Positions 9,390-16,397 of a DNA stretch of 64,000 bases are shown here, piece by piece. The notes under the pieces are model-generated. The model worked only from the letters and a program-made list of their open reading frames with translations, had not been told where the DNA came from and did not search any database. Each line of letters starts with the position of its first letter. Positions within the stretch are counted from its first letter, which is position 1. This stretch comes from an uncultured Anaerolineae bacterium (GTDB lineage: Bacteria; Chloroflexota; Anaerolineae; Aggregatilineales; Phototrophicaceae), in contig CAKQCB010000011.1 of assembly GCA_934216615.1 (NCBI GenBank), forward strand, positions 1 through 64,000, written 5' to 3'. The translations under genes were made by a program, and so were the position numbers.

Positions 9390-10346
9390 CTACTCGTGCC
9401 AGAAACTTTCGCTCAGATATTTAAACGCATTATCAGGGAACACTGTGACAATTTGCGCGGGCTGATTTTGATCCGCAAGCTTCTCGGCCAGCGCTAATGA
9501 TCCGACCATCGCCGCCGCCGCGCTGATCCCCACCAGATAGCCTTCTTCGCGCGCCAACCGTCGCGCCATCGCATAGGTGGCTTCTGTCGTCGCACTGACC
9601 TGTTGGTCAGGGAAGAACTCATCATAAATGCCCGGCTTGATCGCCGTAGGCATGTGTTTTAAGCCCTCAAGCCCGTTAAATGGTGAGTCTGGTTGGAGCG
9701 CGACGATCTGAATATCTGGGTTATACGCCTTTAAACGGCGCCCCGTGCCCATCAACGTGCCACTGGTACCCAATCCTGCTAAAAAGTGAGTGACGGCTCC
9801 GTGAGTTTGTCGCCAAATTTCAACTCCTGTCCCGTCGTAATGGGCTTGCCAATTGGCAGGATTATTGTATTGATCGGCGTAAAAATAGGCCTGCGGATCA
9901 CTTGCTACCAGATCACGCACCGCGCGAATAGCGCCATCCGACCCTTCAAGCGGATCGGTGAGGACGACATCGGCCCCATATGCCCGCAAAATTGCCAAGC
10001 GCTCTGGGCTGGCGTTGGCAGGCACAAACAATTTGACACGGTAGCCTTTGGCTGCGCCGATCATGGCGTAAGCGATGCCAGTATTTCCGCTGGTACTATC
10101 CAACAAAATTTGCCCACGCCCCAATTGCCCGGCTTCTTCAGCTGCTTGGATAATCCGTGATGCCGCGCGATCCTTCACACTTCCGCCCGGGTTCGCCCAT
10201 TCTGCCTTGGCAAAAATCTGAATATTCTCAGGCAAATGCGCGGTGATTTCACGGAAGCTCAACAGCGGTGTATTACCGATCAATCGGTCAATATGATGGG
10301 CTTTCACCTTCAACGGTGCGGTGATGGGTTCGATTGTCAATGTCAT
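9390..10346 (-). CDS. cysM: PLP-dependent cysteine synthase, CysM type
   Basis: 318 residues. It would make L-cysteine from an activated serine and a sulfur donor. PLP lysine K58 lies in 'ANPGGSVKDRAAS'; the phosphate/substrate loop is 'DSTSGNTGIAYAM' and the glycine-rich loop 'GLGTSGTLMGTG'. The 'NPGGSVKDR' form is closer to CysM than to CysK ('NPSFSVK'). It could also be a related beta-replacing synthase. Upstream lies a 215-nt leader ending in a strong terminator 36 bases before the start, so expression is probably controlled by premature termination. Confidence 0.85.
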   Translation of the reverse strand: MTLTIEPITAPLKVKAHHIDRLIGNTPLLSFREITAHLPENIQIFAKAEWANPGGSVKDRAASRIIQAAEEAGQLGRGQILLDSTSGNTGIAYAMIGAAKGYRVKLFVPANASPERLAILRAYGADVVLTDPLEGSDGAIRAVRDLVASDPQAYFYADQYNNPANWQAHYDGTGVEIWRQTHGAVTHFLAGLGTSGTLMGTGRRLKAYNPDIQIVALQPDSPFNGLEGLKHMPTAIKPGIYDEFFPDQQVSATTEATYAMARRLAREEGYLVGISAAAAMVGSLALAEKLADQNQPAQIVTVFPDNAFKYLSESFWHE

Positions 10347-10381
10347 CGTTATTTACTCGGGTTCTCAACTTGTTCACAGGC

Positions 10382-10596
10382 ATAAAAAAAGCCACTTGAA
10401 ACAAAAAAAGCGCAACACATTCGGCAGCTTTGCCGAGCGGTACGCCCTTCTTCAAGTGGCTTATCACGTCAATTTACGTGGTGTGATGTCTATCGTTTCG
10501 TCACTGTCTGAAGTTTACGCACGCCCTTTCTTCAAACAGCAACAACAAAGTGCAACCAACATGGATTTTCTCTCGAGTTTGTCTTATCAAGAATGC
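10382..10596 (-). ncRNA. Structured leader RNA upstream of cysM (candidate attenuator or riboswitch)
   Basis: Roughly 215 nt between a minus-strand promoter and the cysM start. It contains a CACGT/ACGTG hairpin, two copies of TTGAAGAA(A)GGGCGT (antisense of 10521-10535 and 10442-10455), and an inner hairpin UCGGCA-AAGC-UGCCGA enclosed in a perfect 12-bp outer stem that ends in seven U. The second repeat overlaps the 5' arm of that stem, so the first copy could compete in an alternative fold. I cannot assign it to a known class: no T-box UGGN bulge and no SAM-type core are visible. Boundaries are approximate. Confidence 0.5.
10384..10462 (-). terminator. Rho-independent terminator inside the cysM leader
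   Basis: Arms at 10451-10462 and 10389-10400 form a perfect 12-bp stem (AAGCCACTTGAA / TTCAAGTGGCTT) read on the minus strand, followed by a T run. The loop is large (about 50 nt) and holds its own hairpin. The position just before cysM implies attenuation rather than the end of an upstream gene. Confidence 0.8.
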
Positions 10597-10602
10597 CATC
10601 AC

Positions 10603-10629
10603 TGTATACGATGATGTGAGGGCTGTCAA
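10603..10629 (-). promoter_or_regulatory. Minus-strand promoter for the cysM leader
   Basis: On the minus strand, TTGACA (complement of 10624-10629) is followed after 15 bases by TATACA (complement of 10603-10608). The spacer is short; an overlapping TACAGT gives 17. It sits back to back with the tRNA promoter. Confidence 0.45.
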
Positions 10630-10672
10630 CTGTTTCGGAACAAGTTTTTATACTCTTGCGTTGAACCTCACC

Positions 10673-10700
10673 TTGACGCGTAAAAGGGGTTTGTTATAAT
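10673..10700 (+). promoter_or_regulatory. Promoter of the tRNA-Lys gene
   Basis: TTGACG (10673-10678), 16-bp spacer, perfect TATAAT (10695-10700); the mature tRNA begins 15 bases later. Confidence 0.8.
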
Positions 10701-10714
10701 GCAAGTTCGCCAAT

Positions 10715-10787
10715 GGCCCCGTAGCTCAATTGGCAGAGCAGTTGACTCTTAATCAATTGGTTATAGGTTCGAGTCCTATCGGGGTCA
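10715..10787 (+). tRNA. tRNA-Lys (anticodon CTT)
   Basis: 73 nt fold to a complete cloverleaf: acceptor GGCCCCG/CGGGGTC with one G-U pair, D arm GCTC/GAGC, anticodon stem GTTGA/TCAAT, loop CTCTTAA with CTT at 34-36, five-base variable loop, T arm ATAGG/CCTAT with loop TTCGAGT, discriminator A. CCA is not encoded. The 3' part from the anticodon loop on (10746-10787) is also the element attachment core, so this gene is a hybrid of chromosomal 5' and element-borne 3' sequence. Confidence 0.97.
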
Positions 10788-10839
10788 CAATCACGTTGTA
10801 ACGAAAAGAGGATGCCCCCAAGGTATCCTCTTTTTATTG
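10746..10839 (+). repeat. attL, 94-bp direct repeat
   Basis: Identical at all 94 positions to 25986-26079. It starts in the tRNA anticodon loop, covers the tRNA 3' part, and includes the downstream terminator. After one mismatch eight more bases match (to 10848 / 26088). The anticodon loop is a known crossover site for tyrosine recombinases that use tRNA genes. Confidence 0.95.
10804..10836 (+). terminator. Terminator of the tRNA-Lys gene
   Basis: Stem AAAGAGGAT / ATCCTCTTT with a loop rich in C and a T run. It lies within the attachment repeat, so the incoming element restored both tRNA 3' end and terminator; a second copy stands at 26044-26076. Confidence 0.85.
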
Positions 10840-10848
10840 TTGTGTCAA

Positions 10849-11184
10849 CTACTTCTTTTTCTCTCTAGCACGGTGACGTCTATAGTCGCCTTGGAGTGGA
10901 TCGTAAGGCAACACCCCCAATATCTTCCTTATGAGAGGCAGTACCCGGTCACGCTTTCTACGGAACGGAACAATAGGCAAACTGGAGGCGAGGGATTTAG
11001 CATCCGCTTTGAATTTTCGCTCCAAAATGCGCGCGCCTTGGGGACTTCTAACCGCTGTGATCTTCATTAGCTGAGCTTCTTCTTCCTCCAGCTCTGATGT
11101 CTCGTAGTCAGTGCTGTACATGCGGGGCAAGCGTGGGAGCTTGTCTACCGTTTTAACGTGGCGTAAATATTTGATGAGGTTCAA
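10849..11184 (-). CDS. Basic hypothetical protein, last gene of the membrane operon
   Basis: 111 residues starting at a TTG (11184) whose last two bases form the TGA of the upstream gene, with AAAGGA 9 bases before it. No hydrophobic helix. An acidic patch 'ETSELEEEEAQ' is followed by a strongly basic second half ending 'RRHRAREKKK'. This could be a cytoplasmic protein binding DNA or the membrane. I do not recognise a family. It ends 10 bases from the attachment repeat. Confidence 0.6.
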   Translation of the reverse strand: MNLIKYLRHVKTVDKLPRLPRMYSTDYETSELEEEEAQLMKITAVRSPQGARILERKFKADAKSLASSLPIVPFRRKRDRVLPLIRKILGVLPYDPLQGDYRRHRAREKKK

Positions 11185-11405
11185 TCTTCAGCATCCTTTC
11201 TGGTGAATTGGCTTACGAAGCGTTGCAACAAATGAACCCCTATCACGACCAAAAGAACAATCAACATAACTTGTAGAATCACGCCCCAATTGCCTGCCCA
11301 GTTCCAAGTCTGGATTGCAATGTCTGTAGCACCCCACAAGTTATATTCCTCTGGCATCACGAAACGCATTTGCCCCGGGGGGTATGGAGTTGGTGTTGGA
11401 ATCAT
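11181..11405 (-). CDS. Small single-TM protein of the membrane operon
   Basis: 74 residues. A Pro-rich N-terminus 'MIPTPTPYPPG' precedes 'LWGATDIAIQTWNWAG', one TM helix (about 42-62, 'VILQVMLIVLLVVIGVHLL') and a short basic tail. GGAGG lies in the final codons of the upstream lipoprotein gene, so translation is coupled. No cleavable signal, so an N-outside orientation is likely. The 'WGAT' motif also occurs in the 326-residue protein of the same operon. Confidence 0.7.
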   Translation of the reverse strand: MIPTPTPYPPGQMRFVMPEEYNLWGATDIAIQTWNWAGNWGVILQVMLIVLLVVIGVHLLQRFVSQFTRKDAED

Positions 11406-12335
11406 TTAGCCTCCAAAGAATTTAAAGACAAAGCTCAGAGCTTTGCCTACTATCGTGTCAATGACAGAGGCGATGGTGGCGATGATCTGCATAACGAGTT
11501 TGAATATCCACACAATCCACCTAATGATGTAAACCGCCGCATAAATGACGACATAAACCGCGAACAGCGCCATCCGCGCTGCAATATAAATGGAGAGATG
11601 CGAAATCACCGGAGCAAATGGGCCAAAAATCGAATTGGCTGCATTTGCTGACATGAGCCATTTCGCATAAGAAAAGACAACCGCGCCTGTTTCGCCGGGC
11701 AAGAGCGGAGAGCCATTGGGTGCAAGAAGCGAACCGTCAATGCCTGCAAGATCGATGTCCACTTCTAGAAGGTCTTCAAGCATTTCAAAATCTGGTAAGG
11801 GGATGGCGGTTGGAGTGGGTCTGCCTGTATCGCCCCCATAACTGCTGTGACAGCTATTGGAGCCAAATGGATTGGGATTGAATCCACGTACTTCAATCCA
11901 GCGTAGATAAAGTGGAGCTGACGCTTCAGCTTCTATTCTCAGCACAGTACCCTGCTCACCGCCGCCCGTTCCGGTGATGCCCCCTGTATACTCGCTTTCA
12001 GTGATGGGTATCGTGGTCACCACGGTATCAATGACGAGTCCAAACACCTGAGCATAAACAACTAAATTGATAGGTGCGACAATTTCACCGCGTGAGGCAG
12101 AAACGTTAAAATTGGCTGGCATAACCATCTGGCTGTGAGTGTAGATAACGTCCAGTCTTCCTTCAGAATCGGTTCTGATTCCGCGCCCAGATTCCCACAC
12201 CCCATGAGTGATACTTGCACCTGCTTGAGACATCGTAAAATCAAAGCGATAGCACCAATCTCCAGCGTCAGGAGCGGCACTGCCACAACTCGTAAGGAAA
12301 AATATCAAAGTCGCAAAGATGATAATTATTTTCAT
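11406..12335 (-). CDS. Lipoprotein with C-terminal membrane helices
   Basis: 309 residues. A lipoprotein signal ends in 'FFLTSC' (C17). The middle is a Ser/Gly-rich extracellular region with 'PTPTAIPLPDFE'. The C-terminal 90 residues hold two or three closely packed hydrophobic segments ('MALFAVYVVIYAAVYIIRW', 'LVMQIIATIASVIDTIVG') ending 'FKFFGG'. Lipid anchoring plus a membrane tail is unusual. The tail resembles that of the 685-residue protein next to it in topology. ATGA overlap with the upstream gene. Function unknown; a minor structural or mating-bridge protein is conceivable. Confidence 0.7.
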   Translation of the reverse strand: MKIIIIFATLIFFLTSCGSAAPDAGDWCYRFDFTMSQAGASITHGVWESGRGIRTDSEGRLDVIYTHSQMVMPANFNVSASRGEIVAPINLVVYAQVFGLVIDTVVTTIPITESEYTGGITGTGGGEQGTVLRIEAEASAPLYLRWIEVRGFNPNPFGSNSCHSSYGGDTGRPTPTAIPLPDFEMLEDLLEVDIDLAGIDGSLLAPNGSPLLPGETGAVVFSYAKWLMSANAANSIFGPFAPVISHLSIYIAARMALFAVYVVIYAAVYIIRWIVWIFKLVMQIIATIASVIDTIVGKALSFVFKFFGG

Positions 12336-14389
12336 GACTTCAATATCTCCTTAGCGCGGGACAAGATTGCCCTGACGAGTTTGATAAATTCAAACAAGAT
12401 AAAGAGATCGACAATAATTGTCATAATGAGGCTGATCACACCGCCAAGGGGTGCCCCAAATATTGTCCAGCGCACGATATACCAGATTGCACAAAGCTGG
12501 CTTGCAAACGGATAATTGACACAATCAGGCATGCCCGGGATGGCAACCGCGGGGGAATTGACCCACGTTGTAGACACCCGGGTAACAAGGGTACGAAATT
12601 CACCTAAATACCTGACGCTTTGTTGCATGAAGTTGCTCATCACGCCTAAAACGCCACCTCCTAAGCTGCCAATCCCGTCGGTGATGTTGTTCAATCCACC
12701 GTCACCACCTCCACCTTCCCAAGGCACAACCATCATTGGGGTACCGGTTCCGGTTGTGGTGGCCATTGGCGTTGATGAAATCATGGGGCTGGGCGTCCAT
12801 GTGGGCCAAATCTGTACCGTCGCTGTGGGCAAAGGGCTGGGCGGTGGAAGAATAGGCACCCGGGTTGTGGTTGCCAATGGCGTTTGTGTTGGCGCAATCG
12901 GTGAGAAGCGCGGGAGTGGTGTTTGTGTGGGCGGTGGTGTCCACCACCACGGCCGTGTATTCGTTGGGTAAGGCGTTCTGGTTGGCGAGGGCGTCAGCCA
13001 CCAATCTATTGTGTTAGTTGGCGGTGGTGTGCCCATTGTCGCGGTTGCGGTTGGGGTGGCTGTAGTTGATGGTGTTGGAGTAGGCGATGGTAGAAAAGCC
13101 CCCCGCCAACAAATTTCAACTTCATCAAAGCGCATAGTGGCGCCAAGTGCGGTGGCAGAATTCTGATCCGACGCGATTCCCAACTCAACACGCGCCGATC
13201 GGGCGACCCAAGAACCTGTTTCAGACACTGTTCTTGCACCAGTTGCGGTTACATTTCCCCATACCGCGCGTTGAGTTGCGGAGACCAAGGGATCAGTAGA
13301 ATTCGTCGTAAATACCCCAACCGAGTGCTTAACGCTCGAAAAATAATCTATGTTCACAGATACAATCGTCACGTTTTGAGGAAAAACTAAAGCCCATGAT
13401 GCAGCGCGCCGAGTCGTCCCGCCCGAATCATAGGTATGGCTGTCCAAGCCTACCCCCACCCGTGTGCCACGAATGATCGTGAGGAATGGCAATGTGTCTA
13501 ATGCTCCAAATGTAGAGCAATGAGTTTCAGGCGTCGGTGACCAGCTCGGGGTTGGCGTGGGGGTAGATGTGCTGGTAGTCGTTGCAGTTGTGGTTGGTGA
13601 CGGGGTATGAGAGAGTTCCAGCGTTGGTGTGATGGTTGGAGTGATCGTAGGCGTAGGGCTAGGCAACTGTGGCAATGGCGTACCCGGTATACGAGTAGAA
13701 ACAGGGTCTGGAAATTCTTCACAAGGCGCGGTTCCATTGATCCAATAATCATTGCCAAATGACGTTATATGAAATGGGTTTTGACCATCTCCGTAAACTG
13801 AGAGAGCAACAAAAGAGAACCGATGCCGTGTTTCAGGGTTATCAGCGCTAGGGTCTTCTGCAAACACTGTGAAGTTAATAGTTGCGGATGGATCAGAAGG
13901 AATATAACGAAAATCTTCTATTGAAAAATCTATTCCACCGGGGCGTTGTAAAGCAAATGATTGCGCACTGCGCAAACCCATAACTTCCACGTTGTAAGAA
14001 AAATTAATATTTGGAAACTCATCGGCCATGAAGAGATTTTCATAGTAATGGAACCATGCTCGATAGCCTTTAATTGAAACTGGGAACCCGAAATCAGCGC
14101 TGAAGGCAAGTTCTGAACCTTCTTCACCAAAATATACGATATGGGTCGGAGGATAACTAATTAAAGTTGAACCTTGTGAAAATTGCCAGCGAAACGATTC
14201 GGATGGCCCTGAATCTGAATGGTATCCCACGTAAAGATTATATGGAACGAATGATACATCTGGTGGGGACTGCCAAAAATAAATTCCAGCGCACCAGTCA
14301 TATTCCAATGCACCTTGTGCGTGAATCGCAGTAAAAGAGATACCACAAATCGCTAGTATCAGAATGAATAAAAGACCTATACGTTTCAT
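12332..14389 (-). CDS. Large secreted, membrane-anchored surface protein
   Basis: 685 residues, the biggest product of the operon. Cleavable signal peptide (about 1-25, '...FTAIHAQG'); N-terminal extracellular domain to about 235; Thr/Pro linker; a second beta-rich domain about 285-430; a long Pro/Thr linker with 'WWLTPSPTRTPYP'; a Gly-rich stretch; and a C-terminal hydrophobic region (about 620-665) followed by basic residues. Signal peptide, globular domains joined by flexible linkers and a C-terminal anchor is the plan of phage receptor-binding proteins such as pIII, but also of many host surface proteins. No sequence family recognised. ATGA overlap with both neighbours. Confidence 0.72.
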   Translation of the reverse strand: MKRIGLLFILILAICGISFTAIHAQGALEYDWCAGIYFWQSPPDVSFVPYNLYVGYHSDSGPSESFRWQFSQGSTLISYPPTHIVYFGEEGSELAFSADFGFPVSIKGYRAWFHYYENLFMADEFPNINFSYNVEVMGLRSAQSFALQRPGGIDFSIEDFRYIPSDPSATINFTVFAEDPSADNPETRHRFSFVALSVYGDGQNPFHITSFGNDYWINGTAPCEEFPDPVSTRIPGTPLPQLPSPTPTITPTITPTLELSHTPSPTTTATTTSTSTPTPTPSWSPTPETHCSTFGALDTLPFLTIIRGTRVGVGLDSHTYDSGGTTRRAASWALVFPQNVTIVSVNIDYFSSVKHSVGVFTTNSTDPLVSATQRAVWGNVTATGARTVSETGSWVARSARVELGIASDQNSATALGATMRFDEVEICWRGAFLPSPTPTPSTTATPTATATMGTPPPTNTIDWWLTPSPTRTPYPTNTRPWWWTPPPTQTPLPRFSPIAPTQTPLATTTRVPILPPPSPLPTATVQIWPTWTPSPMISSTPMATTTGTGTPMMVVPWEGGGGDGGLNNITDGIGSLGGGVLGVMSNFMQQSVRYLGEFRTLVTRVSTTWVNSPAVAIPGMPDCVNYPFASQLCAIWYIVRWTIFGAPLGGVISLIMTIIVDLFILFEFIKLVRAILSRAKEILKS

Positions 14390-15366
14390 GGTATCTGCTC
14401 TTCTGTTTCCGTCTCAGTGGGCGTTGGCGTGGGCGTAGCAGTAGTTGTGTAAGTTGATGTTGGGCTAGGCGTATGGGTGAGCGTAAGCGTTGCGGTTGCG
14501 CTCGGTGTGACGGTGAAGGTCGCGCTGGGCGTCCATGTCATCGTTGGGGTTAAGGTATTGGTGAGCGTCGCGGTGATGATGATCGGTGGCAACTCAACAT
14601 AGATAGGTTGCTCGATGATCTGCGGTGGCGAAGTCAGAATGATCTGAACAGGAACTTCAACCGGAATCTCTACCGGAACTTCACGAATCACTTCTACTGG
14701 AACCTCTACTTGCTGAATCACAATATAAGGCGTGGGGCTGGGCGCCATTGATGTGACAAAGTAGGTTTCAATTGCAGGGGGCATGGTGAAGGTTGGCGTT
14801 GGCCCGAAATCCATAGAAGATTTCACACCCCCTTCAGCGTCCTCACCTCTATAACGTGGTAAGGGTGTGATGGTCGCTGTGAAGGGCTGATAGTCCGTAC
14901 ACAACTCGCGCGGCGGTGGAGATGTAGGGCTTACTGCGGGATTCGTCGCCATGTAGACCGCGGTGCCAGTCGCTTGCCACGCATCTGGAGTGTATGGAAG
15001 GGTGGGCGTGAACGTAGGCGAGGGCGTCAGCCACCAGCAATAATCAAGCGTGGGCGGTTGGGTGCCTAGAAAGATTGCGGTACCCGTTGCCCCCCAACTA
15101 TCAGGGGTTACAGTGAAGGGCATACGGGTGGGGGTAGAACTAGGCGTGAAGGTGGGAGATGCGCTGGGAAGCTGGGCAAGCGTTGGGGGTAAGGGGTCTT
15201 CCGTGTTCTGGGCCTCAATAAAGGAAGTTACGCCAAAGTAAAGTGCGGCCAAGATCGCCACAAGCAATAGCACAAGGAAAAAAAGTTTGCCACAGCCAAA
15301 CCCCTCGCTTTGACGACGGTCAAGGAGGGGTTCGTAGCCAGCGCCAACGTGTTCACGCTTAGCCAT
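14386..15366 (-). CDS. Single-TM surface protein with Thr/Pro-rich ectodomain
   Basis: 326 residues. A basic cytoplasmic N-terminus is followed by one TM helix (about 28-48, 'FFLVLLLVAILAALYFGV') and a long ectodomain of low complexity. The ectodomain has an internal duplication ('DSWGATGTAIFLGTQPP' and 'DAWQATGTAVYMATNPA') separated by 'WWLTPSPTFTPT', a valine/glutamate/proline run around 'VEVPVEVIREVPVEI', and a TPT-rich end. The 'WWLTPSPT' motif is shared with the 685-residue protein, suggesting common origin or a common partner. Function unknown. Confidence 0.7.
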   Translation of the reverse strand: MAKREHVGAGYEPLLDRRQSEGFGCGKLFFLVLLLVAILAALYFGVTSFIEAQNTEDPLPPTLAQLPSASPTFTPSSTPTRMPFTVTPDSWGATGTAIFLGTQPPTLDYCWWLTPSPTFTPTLPYTPDAWQATGTAVYMATNPAVSPTSPPPRELCTDYQPFTATITPLPRYRGEDAEGGVKSSMDFGPTPTFTMPPAIETYFVTSMAPSPTPYIVIQQVEVPVEVIREVPVEIPVEVPVQIILTSPPQIIEQPIYVELPPIIITATLTNTLTPTMTWTPSATFTVTPSATATLTLTHTPSPTSTYTTTATPTPTPTETETEEQIP

Positions 15367-15374
15367 TTGTTAAA

Positions 15375-15848
15375 TTATCCCCGGAAGCCAGAGACAATCA
15401 TCTTGCCAATGTAGCCAAGGACAGCAATCGCGATTGCGATCCCAATTCCAATCGCTGAAATCGGAGCAAATGTCGCGATCCAGTTATTGGTCTCGGAGAA
15501 GATGACATCTGTAGGAATGTCAATAGGGACAGGGGTTTGAGCGAACGAGGGCAAGCTGTGAAACAACCCGCTCGCCAAAACTGCGGCAACCAGCAAGGCT
15601 TTGTTTGCGCCACTGCCCAAGGCGCGAGGCACCTTATTCAGCCCAGAGACTTTCACAATGTAATAAAGCGCACCGATAACTGAAGCGGTGAGCCATGCTC
15701 CAACGCTTGCCCAGAAGGACATGAAGACATCTGTATAGCCTTCTGCAGTGATAGGCGGCGCGACGAAAAAGAGAATAACCGTTGCGATTGCGCCGATTGC
15801 GGCAACCATATAGAAGGATTGGCGTTGCAAAACACCACGAGCGTTCAT
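15375..15848 (-). CDS. Multi-TM protein with a pVIII/pilin-like C-terminal half
   Basis: 157 residues from ATG 15848, preferred over GTG 15860 because AGAGGTGG lies 8 bases before the ATG. Four hydrophobic segments: about 13-31, 43-66, 83-103 and 127-147. The second half looks like a self-contained preprotein: basic residues, a signal-like helix ending 'LPSFAQ', a 25-residue polar segment, then the helix 'ISAIGIGIAIAIAVLGYIG' with a short basic end. Inovirus major coat proteins and VirB2-type pilins share that plan. The resemblance is architectural only; I see no significant sequence match by eye. It starts in an ATGA overlap with the small gene upstream. Confidence 0.72.
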   Translation of the reverse strand: MNARGVLQRQSFYMVAAIGAIATVILFFVAPPITAEGYTDVFMSFWASVGAWLTASVIGALYYIVKVSGLNKVPRALGSGANKALLVAAVLASGLFHSLPSFAQTPVPIDIPTDVIFSETNNWIATFAPISAIGIGIAIAIAVLGYIGKMIVSGFRG

Positions 15849-15970
15849 AATTTCAACCACCTCTTAAACTTGACAACAACATAAAGGACGGAAATCAACA
15901 CAGTGGTAGCAGTCGTGAGCGCGGCGAACGATGGAAAGAACAGGTCAATAAGCCATTGCATATCAGTCAT
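15845..15970 (-). CDS. 41-residue single-TM protein
   Basis: Begins 'MTDMQWLIDLFFPSF', has one TM helix ('ALTTATTVLISVLYVVV') and ends basic ('KFKRWLKL'). The stop overlaps the next start as ATGA and the start overlaps the upstream stop, so it is embedded in a coupled chain, which is the main support for this short frame. Size and plan resemble inovirus minor coat proteins pVII/pIX; this is inference. Confidence 0.62.
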   Translation of the reverse strand: MTDMQWLIDLFFPSFAALTTATTVLISVLYVVVKFKRWLKL

Positions 15971-16106
15971 CGTTGATGCCCTCTAAAAACCGCGACGCTG
16001 CGCTTTGGGCTTGTTCGATCATGTTAGATAACGCCTGCAGGACGCCATCCACAACGATCAGAAATAGAACCATGCCCCCTATGAGAAGGAAAATCGCTTC
16101 AATCAT
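15963..16106 (-). CDS. 47-residue single-TM protein
   Basis: Begins with a TM helix ('MIEAIFLLIGGMVLFLIVV') followed by an amphipathic polar tail ending 'GINDD'. Its start overlaps the end of the upstream gene and its stop overlaps the next start by 8 bases. It is too short for confident calling alone, but the unbroken overlaps argue it is translated. Confidence 0.6.
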   Translation of the reverse strand: MIEAIFLLIGGMVLFLIVVDGVLQALSNMIEQAQSAASRFLEGINDD

Positions 16107-16329
16107 TTTTGTTTCCTAAACGACTTAAAACGTACATTCCCCACATCGAGAGCAATACAGAAAACAACAGAAGAATAATGACAAAATCGCCAGCAGTTAC
16201 CGTTCTTTCTATGTGCGCACCATAGTGATCGCCCACGGGAACCACTTGTATAAACTCCAGTGTGGGGGTAAGTGTCACTGTAGGTGTTAAAGTGGCTGTA
16301 GGTGTCAAGGTGGGTGTTTCTTCTGGCAT
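16099..16329 (-). CDS. Small TPT-rich single-TM protein, first gene of the membrane operon
   Basis: 76 residues from ATG 16329, placed 6 bases after AAAGGAGA. The N-terminal 25 residues are repeats of TPT/TLTPT, then a short polar domain, one TM helix (about 52-71, 'FVIILLLFSVLLSMWGMYV') and a short charged tail. No signal peptide, so the N-terminus probably faces outside. The strong ribosome binding site marks the start of the nine-gene leftward operon. Confidence 0.68.
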   Translation of the reverse strand: MPEETPTLTPTATLTPTVTLTPTLEFIQVVPVGDHYGAHIERTVTAGDFVIILLLFSVLLSMWGMYVLSRLGNKND

Positions 16330-16374
16330 GTCATCTCCTTTCTGCTTTAAGTGTAGAAAGATTATGTTGTTGTA

Positions 16375-16397
16375 GGTTATGTCACTGTGGCATAACC
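16375..16397. promoter_or_regulatory. 23-bp palindromic operator in the divergent control region
   Basis: GGTTATG-TCACTGTGG-CATAACC: 10 of 11 base pairs are symmetric around the central T. It lies between the leftward membrane operon (start 16329) and the rightward wHTH/FtsK operon (start 16458). A perfect TATAAT (16424-16429) for the rightward genes follows; a CATAAT suited to the leftward operon lies on the other side. Likely binding site of the wHTH protein or another element regulator. Confidence 0.6.

Noticed and set aside
10382-10600. T-box riboswitch for the cysM leader
   Set aside because: The segment AAGGGCGTACCGC resembles the T-box antiterminator but lacks the UGGN bulge that pairs with the tRNA end, and no specifier-loop motif could be placed.
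10321-10614. Rightward 97-codon frame over the cysM leader
   Set aside because: It runs antisense through the terminator stem, overlaps the cysM start and has no ribosome binding site.
12516-12971. Rightward frame antisense to the Pro/Thr linkers of the 685-residue gene
   Set aside because: Its Gly/Val-rich translation is the mirror of Thr/Pro codon repeats; the leftward frame has signal peptide, coupling and TM anchor.
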